Of a DNA stretch of 64,000 nucleotides, positions 41,116-52,795 are shown piece after piece (positions within the stretch are counted from its first letter, which is position 1; every line of letters starts with the position of its first letter). This DNA is from CAWKMN01 sp963850765 (GTDB lineage: Bacteria; Chloroflexota; Anaerolineae; Aggregatilineales; Aggregatilineaceae): NCBI GenBank assembly GCA_963850765.1, contig CAWKMN010000011.1, positions 260,193 to 324,192 of the forward strand, given 5' to 3'. The position numbers were made by a program, and so were the translations under genes. The notes below the pieces were generated by a model that did no database searches, was not told the DNA's origin, and saw only the letters and a list, made by a program, of their open reading frames with translations.

Positions 41116-42051
41116 ATGCCAGAAACTATCCTCGTGCCCGTCGATGACGATTCGGATCTGATTCTTCATGCCCTGGCACATGTCTCGACTATTGCCCGGC
41201 TGATGGATCAGAAGGTTCTGCTGGTGGGCATTGTGAGCCAACTGTCCAGGCTGCCCGGCCAGTTTGCCGACCCGGTCATGTGGGACATCGCCAAGGGAGA
41301 AACCCGCGCCCAGCTCAACCGGTATGCCGAGCGACTGATGGAGCAGGGGATCGAGGTCGAGACGGATACTCTCGAAGACACGGCGGCGGAAGCGCTCGTG
41401 CGTTATGCGGAAGCCCGCCCGTTTGCTCTAATCGTGCTGCCCATCAGCAGCGATCACCTGAGTCCGCTCGTGCGCGCCACGCTGGCGCTGACCACGGCGC
41501 CGATTCTGGTGGTGCGTCCCAACAGCGCGACCGCGACCGGAGAAAGCATCGCCTATCGCCAGATCATGGTGCCGCTGGATGGCTCGCAGCGCGCAGAATG
41601 TGTGCTGCCCCTGGCGGCGACCCTGGCCCGGATCAGCGGCGCTCAACTGCTGCTGGCCCATGTCATTCGCCGGCCGGAAATGCCGCGCCGCGCGCCAACC
41701 TCCGAAGATGCGGAGTTGGCCGAACGGGTCGTTGAGCGCAACCGCGAAGAATCGGAGCGTTATCTGGAACAGCTCCGCTCGCGCTATGCGGTCGATACGG
41801 CGACCCGTATCCTGGTGGACGACAACGTCGCCGCGGCTTTACATAATCTCGCGCAGCAAGAAAACGTTGATCTTGTGGTGCTGTGCGCGCATGGTTATTC
41901 GGGCGAACCGCGCTGGCCGTTCGGCAGCATCGCCGACAACCTGATCAACTATTACGACAAATCGATGGTTATCGTCCAGGATCTGCCCGCTGCTCTCCCC
42001 AGCGAGGAGAATCAAGCGCCCCGGAAGCGGTCCGGTGCTCCTTACCCATGA
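41116..42051 (+). CDS. Tandem universal stress protein
   Basis: A 311-residue protein with two Usp domains. Domain 1 (about residues 1-140) has ETILVPVDDDSDLILHALAH and ends TTAPILVVRP. Domain 2 (about 150-285) has YRQIMVPLDGSQRAECVLPL and the ATP-binding-type tail VVLCAHGYSGEPRWPFGSIAD. The G-2x-G-9x-G(S/T) pattern of ATP-binding Usps is approximated in domain 2 only. The ATG at 41116 is preferred because the domain begins there. The stop overlaps the start of the next gene by four bases (ATGA), linking stress response to glucan synthesis. Confidence 0.9.
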   Translation: MPETILVPVDDDSDLILHALAHVSTIARLMDQKVLLVGIVSQLSRLPGQFADPVMWDIAKGETRAQLNRYAERLMEQGIEVETDTLEDTAAEALVRYAEARPFALIVLPISSDHLSPLVRATLALTTAPILVVRPNSATATGESIAYRQIMVPLDGSQRAECVLPLAATLARISGAQLLLAHVIRRPEMPRRAPTSEDAELAERVVERNREESERYLEQLRSRYAVDTATRILVDDNVAAALHNLAQQENVDLVVLCAHGYSGEPRWPFGSIADNLINYYDKSMVIVQDLPAALPSEENQAPRKRSGAPYP

Positions 42052-45000
42052 CCAATCAGCCTAGCCTGGAGACGATCGTTCCCCCAACCAAGCCGGGCGG
42101 TTCTGCCGCCACGGCTGAAGCTGAAAATATCTACGTGACTTTGGCCCGAGAGTTGGCGCTCAGCCATGAAGTCTCTGCCCGCGTGCCGGTCCGCCGGCTG
42201 CTGATCTTAAACACGCCGGAGTTTTTCGAGGGGCTGCTCCGGCGCGCCTACCAGCATTTTTCCCAGGTCGCCGAAGGTGAATTGATCGCGTCCTATGCCG
42301 GGGAATGGCTGCTCGATAACTATTATATTGTGCAGCAGGCGCTCCGGCAGGTTCAGGAAGATATGCCGCGCCGTTACTACACCGAACTGCCCCGGCTGGC
42401 ATCCACCGATTTGCAGGGCTATCCACGGATTTACAGCCTCGCCCGGGCTTTTACGGATGTGGCCGATCACCAGTTTAGTCTTCAGCAGGTGAGCACCCTC
42501 ACCGAGGCCTACCAGGCTCACGCACCGCTGACCATGGGCGAGCTGTGGGCGTGGCCGGTGATGCTGCGCGTCTCGATGCTCGAAAATCTGGCGCTGGCGC
42601 TTAACAGCCTGCTGCCGCTGGGAGCCGAACCGGGCGAGATCGCCCCCGTGGCGGCACCCGTCGGGCCGGCCCGCGACAGCAGCGCCGAAACTATTGTAGC
42701 GCACTGTATCACCAGCCTGCGCCAACTTGGCACCCAGGACTGGGCCGCCTTTTTTGAGGCGACGAGCCGGGTCGAAACCATCCTGCGGCGCGATCCTGCC
42801 GCGACGTATGCCCAGATGGACTTCGATACGCGCAACCGCTACCGGCAGGTGATCGAAACGATCGCCCGGCGTGCGCCATCCAGCGAGGAGCAGGTCGCCC
42901 AGGCCGCGCTGACGCTGGCTCAGGGGGCCGCCGAACGCAACGGGCATATGGGCAGTCGGCTCGATATACCTTTCCTCGAAGATCCGTCATCCCATGTCGG
43001 GTTTTACTTGATCGGACAAGGGCGGCAGCAGACCGAATCCGCCGTGCGCTGCCGAATCACCTGGGGCGAGCGTCTGGTGCGCTGGACCGCGGACCGCCGG
43101 CTGCTCTTTTACCTGGGGGGCGTGCTGCTGCTCACGCTGGCGATTAGCCTGCTATCCGCGCGCTATGCCGCGCTGGCGGGCGGATCGCTGATCCAGGCGG
43201 TCGCGGCCGGGCTGCTGGCGTTTCTGCCTGCGTCGGCGATTGCCGTCAGTCTGGTGAACTGGGCGGCGAGCCGGCTGGGCGCGCCGCATGTCCTGCCCAA
43301 GATGGATTTCAGCGAGGGTATTCCCGATGCTTACCGGACGATGGTCATCATCCCGGCTCTGCTGACCGACGAGGCCGAGGTCAATTCGCTGGCTAACCAG
43401 CTTGAGCTTCACTATCTGCGCAACGGGGATCCCAACCTGAATTTTGCGATCCTGGCGGATTACACCGACGGACCCGAACCACACATGCCCGGCGACGAGG
43501 TCCTGCTGGAACGCGCCCAGAATCGTATTCGGATCCTCAATGAACGGCACGGCGCGGATCAGCGCCCGTTCTTCCTGTTTCTGCGCGAACGCCGCTGGAA
43601 TCCAGCCGAAAACGTGTGGATGGGCTACGAGCGCAAACGCGGCAAGCTGATGGAATTCAACCGGCTGATTCTCGACCCGGCGGCGGAGACGTCATACACC
43701 GTCCAGGTGGGCGACCTCAGCGTAATGCCGAGCATCCGTTATGTTATTACGCTGGACGCCGATACGGTGCTGCCGCGCGACAGTGCCCAACGGTTAGTCG
43801 GGACGCTGGCACACCCGCTGAATCAGGCCCGGTTCGCGGATGACGGCGAGCAGCTCGCCGGTGGATACACCATTTTGCAGCCGCGGGTCGAAATTTTCCC
43901 GACAGCGGCCAGCCGGACGCGCTTTTCGCGCATTTTCGCCGGCGATACCGGCCTCGATCTCTACTCGCTGGCCGTTTCCGATACGTACCAGGATCTTTTT
44001 GGCGAAGGGATCTATATCGGCAAGGGGATCTACGATGTCGCCGCCTTCGAGCGCAGCCTGAAGGGGCGCACGCCGGATAACCGCCTGCTGAGCCATGATC
44101 TGTTCGAGGGGATGCATGGGCGCGTCGCGCTGGTGACGGATATTGTCCTGCTGGAAGATTATCCGTCGCATTATCTCGCCTATACCCGCCGGATGCAACG
44201 CTGGATTCGCGGCGACTGGCAGCTTCTCCCCTGGCTGCTGCCGCGCGTGCCCGCCGAGGGCGGCGCTGCTCCCAACCGTTTTTCGGCGCTGGATTTCTGG
44301 AAGATCGTCGATAATCTGCGGCGCAGCCTGGTTCAGCCCGCCTTGCTTCTGCTGCTGCTGCTGAGCTGGTTGTGGCTGCCCGGTTCGCCGTTTGTGTGGT
44401 CCGTTCTGGCGCTGATCGCGCTGTCGGTGCCGTTTCTGATCAGCGCGATCAACCAGTTCGCGGATATATCGCCCGAAAATGGCTGGAACGTGGCCCGCCG
44501 GCGCAGTTTTGTACGTGAATTGCTGCGCTGGGTTTGCTCCATCGTGTTTCTGCCGTATGAGGCCTTCCTGTCGCTGGACGCGATCCTGACCACGCTGTTT
44601 CGGCTGGCCCGGCGCAAACATCTGCTGCAATGGACAACCGCCGCCAGCACCATGCAGTTGTTCGGCGCGCAGCCGTCCGTGGTGGTCTGGCATCAGGTCG
44701 CGGCGGCGCTGGGTTTTGCGCTGGTGGTGGGCGGCGCCGTGGCGTTGATCCGGCCCGGAGCGCTGCTGCTGGCACTGCCCCTGCTGGCGATCTGGCTGTA
44801 TTCACCCTACGCAGTGGTGAGGCTCAGCCAGCCGGTTGCCCGACGGTCGGAGCCGCTTTCGCCCGCCGATCTCAGCGAGTTACGTATCCTGGCCCGGCGT
44901 ACCTGGCTCTATTTCGAGGAATTCATCCGTCCCGAAGGTTCGTGGCTGCCGCCGGATCACTACCAGGCCGCGCCGCGCGCGATTGTGGCGTGGCAGACCT

Positions 45001-48000
45001 CGCCCACCAACATCGGGTTAACGCTGCTCTCCACGCTGGCCGCCTATGATATTGGCTATATCGGCCTGCTCGAGCTGGACGTGCGCCTGCGCTTTGCCTT
45101 CGACGCCATAGACGAGATGGAGAAATATCGCGGGCACCTGCTCAACTGGTACGACACGCGCACGCTCAGGCCGCTGATGCCGCGCTATGTCTCGACGGTG
45201 GACAGCGGCAATCTGGCTGGCTCCCTGATCGCGCTCCAATATGGCATTCAGGATCTCTTCAGCACGCCAATCCTGCGCCGCAAACGCTGGGACGGCATTT
45301 CAGATACCATCGGCGTGCTGGACGAGATTCTGGACGAGATCGAGGCGCGCCATCCCCAGGTCCAGGCGGGGGGGATACGGGCGGCGCTGGCCCAGATGCA
45401 GCAGCGGATCGAGGCCGGGCGCGATCAGCCGGATACCTGGATGGCGCTGCTGACGCGCCTCACGGGGCAGGGATGGAACGATCTGAACCAGTTCCAGCTT
45501 TCGTTCGTGGAGACGGAGGGCGAACGGCTGGACGCCGCGCGGCTGTCCGAACTGCGCATTTATCTCGAACGGCTGCGGCATTATCTGTTCAGCTTCCAGC
45601 GGGATGTGGAACTGCTTCAGCCCTGGCTGGTCCTGCTCGATCAGGTGCCGGATTTCAGCGCGCTGGGCGCGTCCGACCCGGCTATACAGGATCGTTGGCA
45701 GGCGCTCAACGAGTCGCTGCCGCTGCTGCCGGGCTTTGGCGATGTACGGGCCATTCACCAGCGGGCCCACGCGCGCCTGGACGGCCTGATGGCGCAGCTC
45801 ACTCCAGATGCGGAACATGATCCGGTCCGGCAGGCCGCGCTGGATTGGTGCCGCGCGCTGGCCGAGGCTCTCACCACCGCCGAAGTCGCCGCCAGCGATC
45901 TGGTTCAGGATTTTGAGCACTTGCAGCGGCATGCCGCCGACACCGTGGCGGGGATGGATTTTGGCTTTCTGTACGATACGAATCGCCACCTGTTTCACAT
46001 CGGCTACAATGTCGCCACCGAGCAGCTTGACAACAGCTATTATGACCTGCTGGCGTCCGAGGCGCGGTTGGCCAGCCTGATCGCGATCGCCAAAGAGGAT
46101 GTGCCGCAGAAACACTGGCTGCATCTCGCCCGCCCGGTGACGCAGCTCGGAGACCGGCAGGCGCTCCTCTCGTGGAGCGGGACGATGTTCGAATACCTCA
46201 TGCCCCGCCTGCTGATGCACACCTACGATGGCACCCTGCTGGACGAGAGCGCCCATGCCGTCGTGGAACACCAGATGGCCTATGGGCAGCAGACCGACGT
46301 GCCGTGGGGCATCTCTGAATCGGGTTATCACGCCTTCGACAGCAGTATGAATTATCAGTATCGCGCTTTTGGTGTGCCGGGGCTGGCCTTCAAACGCGGG
46401 CAGGGGGATGATCTGGTGGTCGCGCCCTATGCGTCGCTGCTGGCGCTGCCGATCCGGCCGCGCGCGGTGCTGGACAATCTCGAACGCTTCAAGGCACTTG
46501 GGGCACGCGATGCGTATGGGCTGGTCGAAGCCATCGACTACACCCCCCGCCATCTGCCGCTCGGCCAGGAATACGCCGTGGTCCGCGAGTATATGGCTCA
46601 CCATCAGGCGATGATTTTCCTGACCCTGATCAACTTCATGCACGACGATGTGATGATCAAACGCTTCCACCGCGATCCCCGTGTGCAGAGCGTCGAACTG
46701 CTGCTGCAGGAACAGCTTGCGCAGAGCGGCTTTACCGATCTGCCCGCCGAGCAGGAGACACCCCCTGAACGTGAGGAGGTGCCCCCGCTGGTCACGGCCC
46801 CGTGGAGGCCCGACCTCCGAGCGCCGCTGCCCGAACTGCATTATCTCTCGAACGGGCGCTACTCGGTCATGCTGACGGCGGCCGGCAGCGGTTACAGCGC
46901 GTGGGAAGGGGCTGCGCTCACCCGCTGGCGCGCCGATACCACGCTCGATGATTGGGGCACGTGGATATACATCCGAGATGAGGACAGCGGTGCGGTGTGG
47001 TCGGTGGGCTACCAGCCGGTGGGCGCGCAGCCCGACACACAAGACGTCCTGTTTTTCGCACACAAAGCCGAGATCCAGCGCCGTGATGGAGATATTTCGT
47101 CACGGCTGGAACTGGTCGTGCCGCCCGAGGACGATCTCGAGATCCGGCGCGTGACGCTGACCAATCATGGCGACGAAGCGCGCCGCCTGACGCTGGTCAG
47201 TTATGCCGAAGTCGTGCTGGCACCCCAGGCCGGCGATCAGCGCCACCCGGCCTTTAACAAGCTGTTCATCGAAAGCGAGTTCATCCCCGAGCACCGCGCG
47301 CTGCTGTTCCGCCGCCGGCCGCGTTCGGCCCACGAAATGCCCCTGTATGCGCTGCATATGCTCGTTACGCCGGAAGGATTCTCAGACGGTTTGCAGGTCG
47401 AAACGGACCGCGCGCGCTTCCTGGGGCGCGGCCGCACCCCGCGCGATCCGGTCGCATTGGCAGGGGAACAGGTCGTGCTGAGCGGCACCGTCGGGGCGAC
47501 GCTCGATCCGATCATGGCGCTGGGGCAGGTGGTGGAACTGCCGCCCCATTCGACGGTCGAAGTGGCATTTATCACCGCCGGCGCCAACACGCGCGCCCAC
47601 CTGCTGGATCTGGCCGAGCGTTACCGGCACATCTGGCGCATTGACCAGGCGTTTGATCATGCGCGCTTCCGCAGCGAGCGCGAAATGCGCCAGCTTGGTC
47701 TGGATACGGAGGCCATCGCGCCGATCCAACGGCTGCTGGCGGCACTGCTCTACCCGCACCCGGTGCTGCGCGCCGATCCGGCCGTGCTCGCGGCGAATAC
47801 CAGGGCCCAGCCGGGCCTGTGGGCCTTTGGCGTTTCGGGTGATTACCCGATCCTGCTGGCCGAGATCGAAGACGAAACTCAGCTTGATCTCGTTCACGAG
47901 CTGATCCAGGCACACACCTACTGGCGCAACCGGGATATCCACATCACGCTGGTGATCCTCAACCTGCACGATACCAGCTATTTGCAGCGGCTCGACCAGC

Positions 48001-50667
48001 AGATTCACCGGCTGATCGTCCATGCTGCCGCCGAGATGCAGATCAACCAGCACAGTGGTATTTTCATCCTGCGCGCCGACCAGATGAGCGAGGCCGATCG
48101 CACCCTGCTGCGCACGGCCGCGCGCGCGGTTCTGCGGGGCGGCGATGGCTCCCTGCGCGATCAGATTGCGCAGCGCCAGTGGCAGAGTGTAACCCTTCCG
48201 GCGTTTGTCCCGGTGCCGGGCGGCGAGCCGGTCCCGGAGAGCGACCCGCCTGTCGCGCGCCCCGACAACCTGCGCTTCGACAACGGCCTGGGCGGTTTCT
48301 CGCCCGACGGCCGCGAATACGTGATTTATCTCCAGCCGGGCCAGCCGACGCCGGCCCCGTGGATCAACGTCGTTGCCAACGAACAGGCCGGGTTTATCAT
48401 CTCCGAGACGGGCGGCGGTTTTTCGTGGGCGGAGAACAGCGGCGAAAACCGCCTGACCGCATGGCGCAACGACCCGGTGAGCGATCTGCCCGCCGAGGCG
48501 CTGTATCTGCGCGACGAAGAGACCGCGCGGATCTGGTCCCCGACGCCGCTGCCCGCCCCCGACGGTGCCCCGACGCTGGTCCGGCATGGCGCGGGATATT
48601 CGTCGTTCGAGCATCACAGCCACAGGCTGGAGCAGCATCTTACGCTGTTTTGCCCGCCCGATGATCCGGTCAAGATCGTGCGCCTGCGCCTGAAAAATAT
48701 GGGGTCGCGCCCGCGCCGAATCACGGCGACTTATTACGCCGAGTGGGTGCTCGGCCCTACCCGCGACCTGACACAGCAGTATCTTGTGCCGGACTATGAC
48801 GCCGATGACCATACGCTGCTGTTCCGCAACCCGTACAGCATCGAGTTCGGGCCGTATCATGCGTTTATCACGGCCAGCCAGCCGTTCCACGGCCTGACGA
48901 CCAACCGCACCGAATTCCTGGGCCGGATGGGCAGTCTGGCGCGGCCCGCTGCTCTGGAGCGTATCGGGCTGAGCGGCCTGATCCGGCCAGGGCTGGATCC
49001 GTGTGCGGCGATCCAGCTTCACATCGATCTCCCGCCGGGCGAGGAAACAGAGGTCTTTTTTGTCATCGGACAGGGAGCGGATCGCCAGCAGGCGCTCGAA
49101 CTCAGCCGCCGCTATCGTGATCCGGCGGCCGTGGCGGATGCGTGGACGGCCGTAACCTCGTTCTGGCGCGAGGTGCTGGACAGCATCACCATCGAGACGC
49201 CCGACGACGCGATGAACCTGCTGATGCCCTGGCTGCTCTATCAGGCGCTCGCCTGCCGGATCTGGGGCCGGTCGGCGCTGTACCAATCCAGCGGGGCGTA
49301 TGGCTTCCGCGACCAGCTGCAGGACGTGCTGGCGCTGATCCACACGCGGCCCGATCTGACCCGCGCGCATATCCTGCGCGCCGCGCGCCACCAGTTTGAA
49401 GCGGGCGATGTGCTGCACTGGTGGCATCCGCCATCAGGGCGCGGCGTGCGCACCCGCTTCTCCGACGATCTGATCTGGCTGCCGTTTGTCGTGGCGCATT
49501 ACGTCGCGGCGACCGGCGACGAATCCGTGCTGCGTGAGGAAGTGCCCTTCCTGCGCGGTGAGCTGCTCAAGCCCGAGGAAGAGGAGCGCTACGGCTTCTA
49601 CGAAACGACCGCGGAAGCCTATACCATCTACGAGCACTGTCGGCGCGCACTGGAACAGAGTACGATCACCGGGCGGCACGGCCTGCCGCTGATGCGCGCC
49701 GGGGACTGGAACGACGGTATGAACCGGGTCGGGATCCAGGGGCGCGGCGAAAGTGTGTGGCTGGCATGGTTCCTGCTGCAGACGATGGACCGCTTCCGCC
49801 CGTTGTGCGCGCTGATGGACGACACGGCGCAGGCCGACATCTTCCAGACCCGCATGGCCGAGCTTCAGGCGGCTGTCGAGCGGCACGCCTGGGACGGCGA
49901 ATGGTATATGCGCGCGTATTACGACGACGGGACGCGGCTTGGCTCGGCTCAAAATCAGGAATGCCAGATCGATCTCGCTGGGTCAATCGTGGGCGGTGCT
50001 GTCCGGGGCGGCCTCCCCGGCGCGCGCCCGGCAGGCGATGGAGTCGGTGCAGAAACACCTGATCCGCACGGACGATCAACTGCTGCTGCTTTTTACCCCG
50101 CCGTTTGACCGAACCCCACGCGATCCGGGTTATATCAAGGGGTATCCGCCGGGCATCCGCGAGAATGGCGGGCAGTATACCCATGCTGCCTTGTGGGTGA
50201 TCTGGGCGTTCGCGGAGATGGGGCACGGCGATCTGGCCGGGGCGCTGTTCGAGATGTTGAACCCGATCCGGCACAGTGATACCCCGGAAAAAGCGGCGCA
50301 CTACCGCGTTGAGCCGTATGTCATTGCGGCGGATGTGTACAGCGCGCCTCCCCACACCGGGCGCGGCGGCTGGACGTGGTACAGCGGGTCTTCCGGCTGG
50401 ATGTACCGCCTGGGAATTGAAGCGATCCTCGGCTTGCGGCGTGAGGGCGCCGCGCTGCGTATTGATCCGCGCATCCCGCGCGCGTGGCCGCACTTTCAGG
50501 TGAGCTATCGCTATGGGCAGAGTGTGTATCACATCCGGGTGGAAAACCCCGATGGGGTGCAGTGCGGCGTAAAGACCGTGGTGCTGGATGGTCAGACGCT
50601 CGACGCGAACGTGATCCCGCTGCACGACGATGGCGCGGCGCATCAGGTTGAGGTTCGGCTGGGCTAG
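42048..50667 (+). CDS. ndvB: Cyclic beta-1,2-glucan synthase-like giant protein (one frameshift)
   Basis: About 2872 residues after correction, the size of NdvB/Cgs proteins, which make and cyclise beta-1,2-glucan at the membrane. Order: N-terminal helical region (1-340), membrane helices (about 350-405), a family-2-like glycosyltransferase domain (GT84) with LDADTVLP (about 567) and QRWIRGDW (about 715), and helices to about 920. A glucoamylase-like domain follows (about 950-1520: TWLYFEEFIRPEGSWLPPDH, MAHHQAMIF). Then come two GH94 N-domains (about 1600 and 2085) and the GH94 catalytic part with RAGDWNDGMNRVG (about 2550). An extra C at about 49974 breaks the frame; reading IDSLGQSWAVLSGAASPARA joins it to the last 230 residues. 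Confidence 0.93.
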
Positions 50668-50905
50668 AGCCTGTCATGCACTTATAGCCCCTTGCGCCGC
50701 CCCAAGTGTGGAGAGGGGGACACGCGCGCACCCAGTCCCTCCCACACTGTGGGGAGGGATTTAGAGGGGCCAACCCGCCGATAGGCGCTAAGTTGACACC
50801 TGTTGGGCGTATCGCAATACGCCCCTACGAGATTTTCTGTTGTCGTGGAATGCAAATGCGTTCAAAAAAACCGGCTCCTGGGGAGGAGCCGGGACTAATG
50901 GGGGT
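50668..50905. other. Intergenic region with palindromic repeats
   Basis: No gene is seen. It holds a degenerate GTGTGGAGAGGGGG / CCCTCCCACACT pair (about 50704-50748), a GGGCGTAT/ATACGCCC inverted repeat (50805-50824) ending GCCCCTACGAG, and the terminator at 50864-50892. Confidence 0.55.
50864..50892 (-). terminator. Rho-independent terminator of the YciF-like gene
   Basis: Read on the minus strand, CCGGCTCC-TCCCCA-GGAGCCGG is followed directly by TTTTTTT, 13 bp past the stop codon at 50906. Confidence 0.9.
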
Positions 50906-51394
50906 TTAGGCACGGGCCTCAACATTGACACGCCCGGCGATTTCAGTCAGTTTCTCGTCCGTCATGCCTTCTTCGTCGAGCGTCCGTTGGAGGGTGGCGG
51001 TCGCGTCACGATACCCGCACAGGCGAGCGTGCGTCCGCGCCGAGCCATAGGTCGCCATCTCGTAATGCTCGACCTTCTGGGCTGCCACGATGAGCGCTGC
51101 GTCACGCGTATCGGCGTTTTTCGCGTCTTTCATGGCGCTTTCGCCTTCTTTGATCAGCCCTTCCACGCCTTTACAGTGTTCGCGCGACGGCTTCTGATTG
51201 ATCATGTCAAAGACCTGTTCCAGCCGCTTGATATGCTGCCGCGACTGGTCGAGATGTTCGGCAAATGCGCGCTTAAGCTCGCTCGATGAGGCGGCTTCCT
51301 GCATTTTGGGCAGCGCCTCAACGATCTGATGTTCGGCGTCGTACAAATCCTTGAGCTCGTGGATTAACAGCTCTTCCAGGTTCTTGTAACTCAC
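50906..51394 (-). CDS. YciE/YciF (DUF892) ferroxidase-like stress protein
   Basis: A 162-residue ferritin-like four-helix protein. Helix signatures with metal-type Glu/His residues include ELLIHELKDLYDAEHQIVEAL (in two pieces, about residues 8-28), FAEHLDQSRQHIKRLEQVF (about 43-61), KVEHYEMATYGSARTHA (about 107-123) and TLDEEGMTDEKLTEIA at the end. The family is induced by osmotic or oxidative stress; its activity is unproven. AGGAG eight bases upstream picks the GTG at 51394 over one at 51412. A near-perfect palindrome lies about 70 bp upstream. Confidence 0.92.
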   Translation of the reverse strand: MSYKNLEELLIHELKDLYDAEHQIVEALPKMQEAASSSELKRAFAEHLDQSRQHIKRLEQVFDMINQKPSREHCKGVEGLIKEGESAMKDAKNADTRDAALIVAAQKVEHYEMATYGSARTHARLCGYRDATATLQRTLDEEGMTDEKLTEIAGRVNVEARA

Positions 51395-51464
51395 AATCCT
51401 GCTCCTATTCACTTACAGTAATCGAGACACATACCGATCATACAAAGCAATGGAGACCCCGAAA

Positions 51465-51500
51465 TGTGCCACGTGGCGCATTACCGTCTGGGTCATATGG
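51465..51500 (-). promoter_or_regulatory. Palindromic operator candidate upstream of the YciF-like gene
   Basis: TGTGCCACGTGGCGCA (51465-51480) is a 16-bp palindrome with one mismatched pair. It is followed by GGTCATATGG (51491-51500), which differs in one base from GGTCATGTGG at 40406-40415 upstream of the PRC-barrel gene. Confidence 0.5.
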
Positions 51501-51587
51501 ACGAAAACAAGTCAGGAAAAACGGATAGTGGATACAAAAGGGGCGCAGCAGCGCCGCGCCCCAACGGAAACATACGAGGTCAAACCG

Positions 51588-52784
51588 CTAATACTTGATG
51601 TCCACTGCCCGCTTCGAACGGGCCGATTCGAGGAGCGCGTCGCAGATCACCGCGTTGCGATAGCCATCAACGAACGTCGCGGCATAGGGAGCCACGTTCT
51701 TGTTGTTGACAATGGCATCAAAGAAATGATGGAACTCGTGGATAAACGAGTGTTCCCAGCCGAGCATATGGCCGTGCGGCCACCAGTTTGACCAGTACGG
51801 ATGGTAGCCCTCGCTGATCAGGGTGTTGTGGAAGCCGCGCGTTTCCTTTGGGTCTTCGCCTGCCCAGAACACGTTCAGCTCGTTCAGCCGTTCCAGGTTG
51901 AACTGGATCGAGCCTTTTTCGCCGTTGATCTCAAAGACCTCGTAATTCTTGTGGCCCTGCGCAAAGCGCGACGCTTCGAGCGTGCCGAGCGCGCCGCCCT
52001 CAAACTCGACCAGCGCCACGAATGCATCATCCACGTCCGACGGCACCATCTGGCTCGGGTCGCTGCCCGATGGACGCTGGCTGATCCAGTTTTGGGTCAT
52101 GCCCATCACGCGGTTGGGCTCGCCCACCAAAAAGCGCGCCAGATCGATGATATGCGCGCCGAGATCGCCCAGCGCACCGCTGCCCGCGATCGGCTTTTGG
52201 AAGCGCCAACTCGTCGGCATCTTGGGGTCCATACCCCATTCCTGCAAATAGACCGCGCGCCAGTGATAGATGCGTCCCAGCGCGCCGCTTTCGATCAGCT
52301 TGCGGGCCTGGACGACCGCCGGCACAAAACGGTAGTTAAACGCGACCTGATGCTTGACCCCGGCCTTCTCGACCGCATCCAGCATCGTTTTCGCTTCTTC
52401 CGCCGTGCGGGCCAGCGGTTTTTCGCAGAAGACGTGCTTTTTCGCCTTGGCCGCCGCGATGCAGGGTTCGGCGTGCGCATCATTCGGGCCGCCATTATCA
52501 AAGACCTGAACATCCGGGTCTTCGAGCATCTTGCGCCAGTCGGTGTAGGTCTTCTCGTAGCCGTAACGCTTCGCCGCTTCGGCGGCGGCTTCCGCGTTGC
52601 GCCCGGCAATCGCCACCAGGCGCGGGATCGCCACCGGCGGGTACATCATGTAGGGCAGCGTCTTAAAGGCGTTGGTATGCGCCTTGCCCATAAAGGCATA
52701 GCCGAGCATCCCGATCCCGATCGTGGGTGCTTCGCCGGAGGCTTTCGCCCCCGCCATGCTGGTGAATCCAACTTCCTCGCTCAT
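51588..52784 (-). CDS. Gfo/Idh/MocA family oxidoreductase (copy 1)
   Basis: A 398-residue NAD(P)-dependent sugar or cyclitol dehydrogenase. The Rossmann motif is GIGMLGYAFMGKAH (about residues 22-35), the catalytic Lys lies in VFCEKPLART (about 117-126), and the substrate-site motif is GALGDLGAHIIDLARFLVG (about 202-220). The C-terminal half is the usual mixed sheet. GGAGG six bases before the ATG sets the start. Last gene of the ROK-regulated minus-strand locus. Pairing with TIM-barrel isomerases suggests oxidation to a keto-sugar and its isomerisation, as in inositol or 3-keto-glycoside pathways. Confidence 0.93.
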   Translation of the reverse strand: MSEEVGFTSMAGAKASGEAPTIGIGMLGYAFMGKAHTNAFKTLPYMMYPPVAIPRLVAIAGRNAEAAAEAAKRYGYEKTYTDWRKMLEDPDVQVFDNGGPNDAHAEPCIAAAKAKKHVFCEKPLARTAEEAKTMLDAVEKAGVKHQVAFNYRFVPAVVQARKLIESGALGRIYHWRAVYLQEWGMDPKMPTSWRFQKPIAGSGALGDLGAHIIDLARFLVGEPNRVMGMTQNWISQRPSGSDPSQMVPSDVDDAFVALVEFEGGALGTLEASRFAQGHKNYEVFEINGEKGSIQFNLERLNELNVFWAGEDPKETRGFHNTLISEGYHPYWSNWWPHGHMLGWEHSFIHEFHHFFDAIVNNKNVAPYAATFVDGYRNAVICDALLESARSKRAVDIKY

Positions 52785-52795
52785 CCGTGCCTCCG

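Noticed and set aside
45300..49427. Long minus-strand open frames (587 and 681 codons) within the glucan synthase gene
   Set aside because: Shadow frames opposite a well-supported gene; composition is that of GC-rich antisense reading and no motif is seen.
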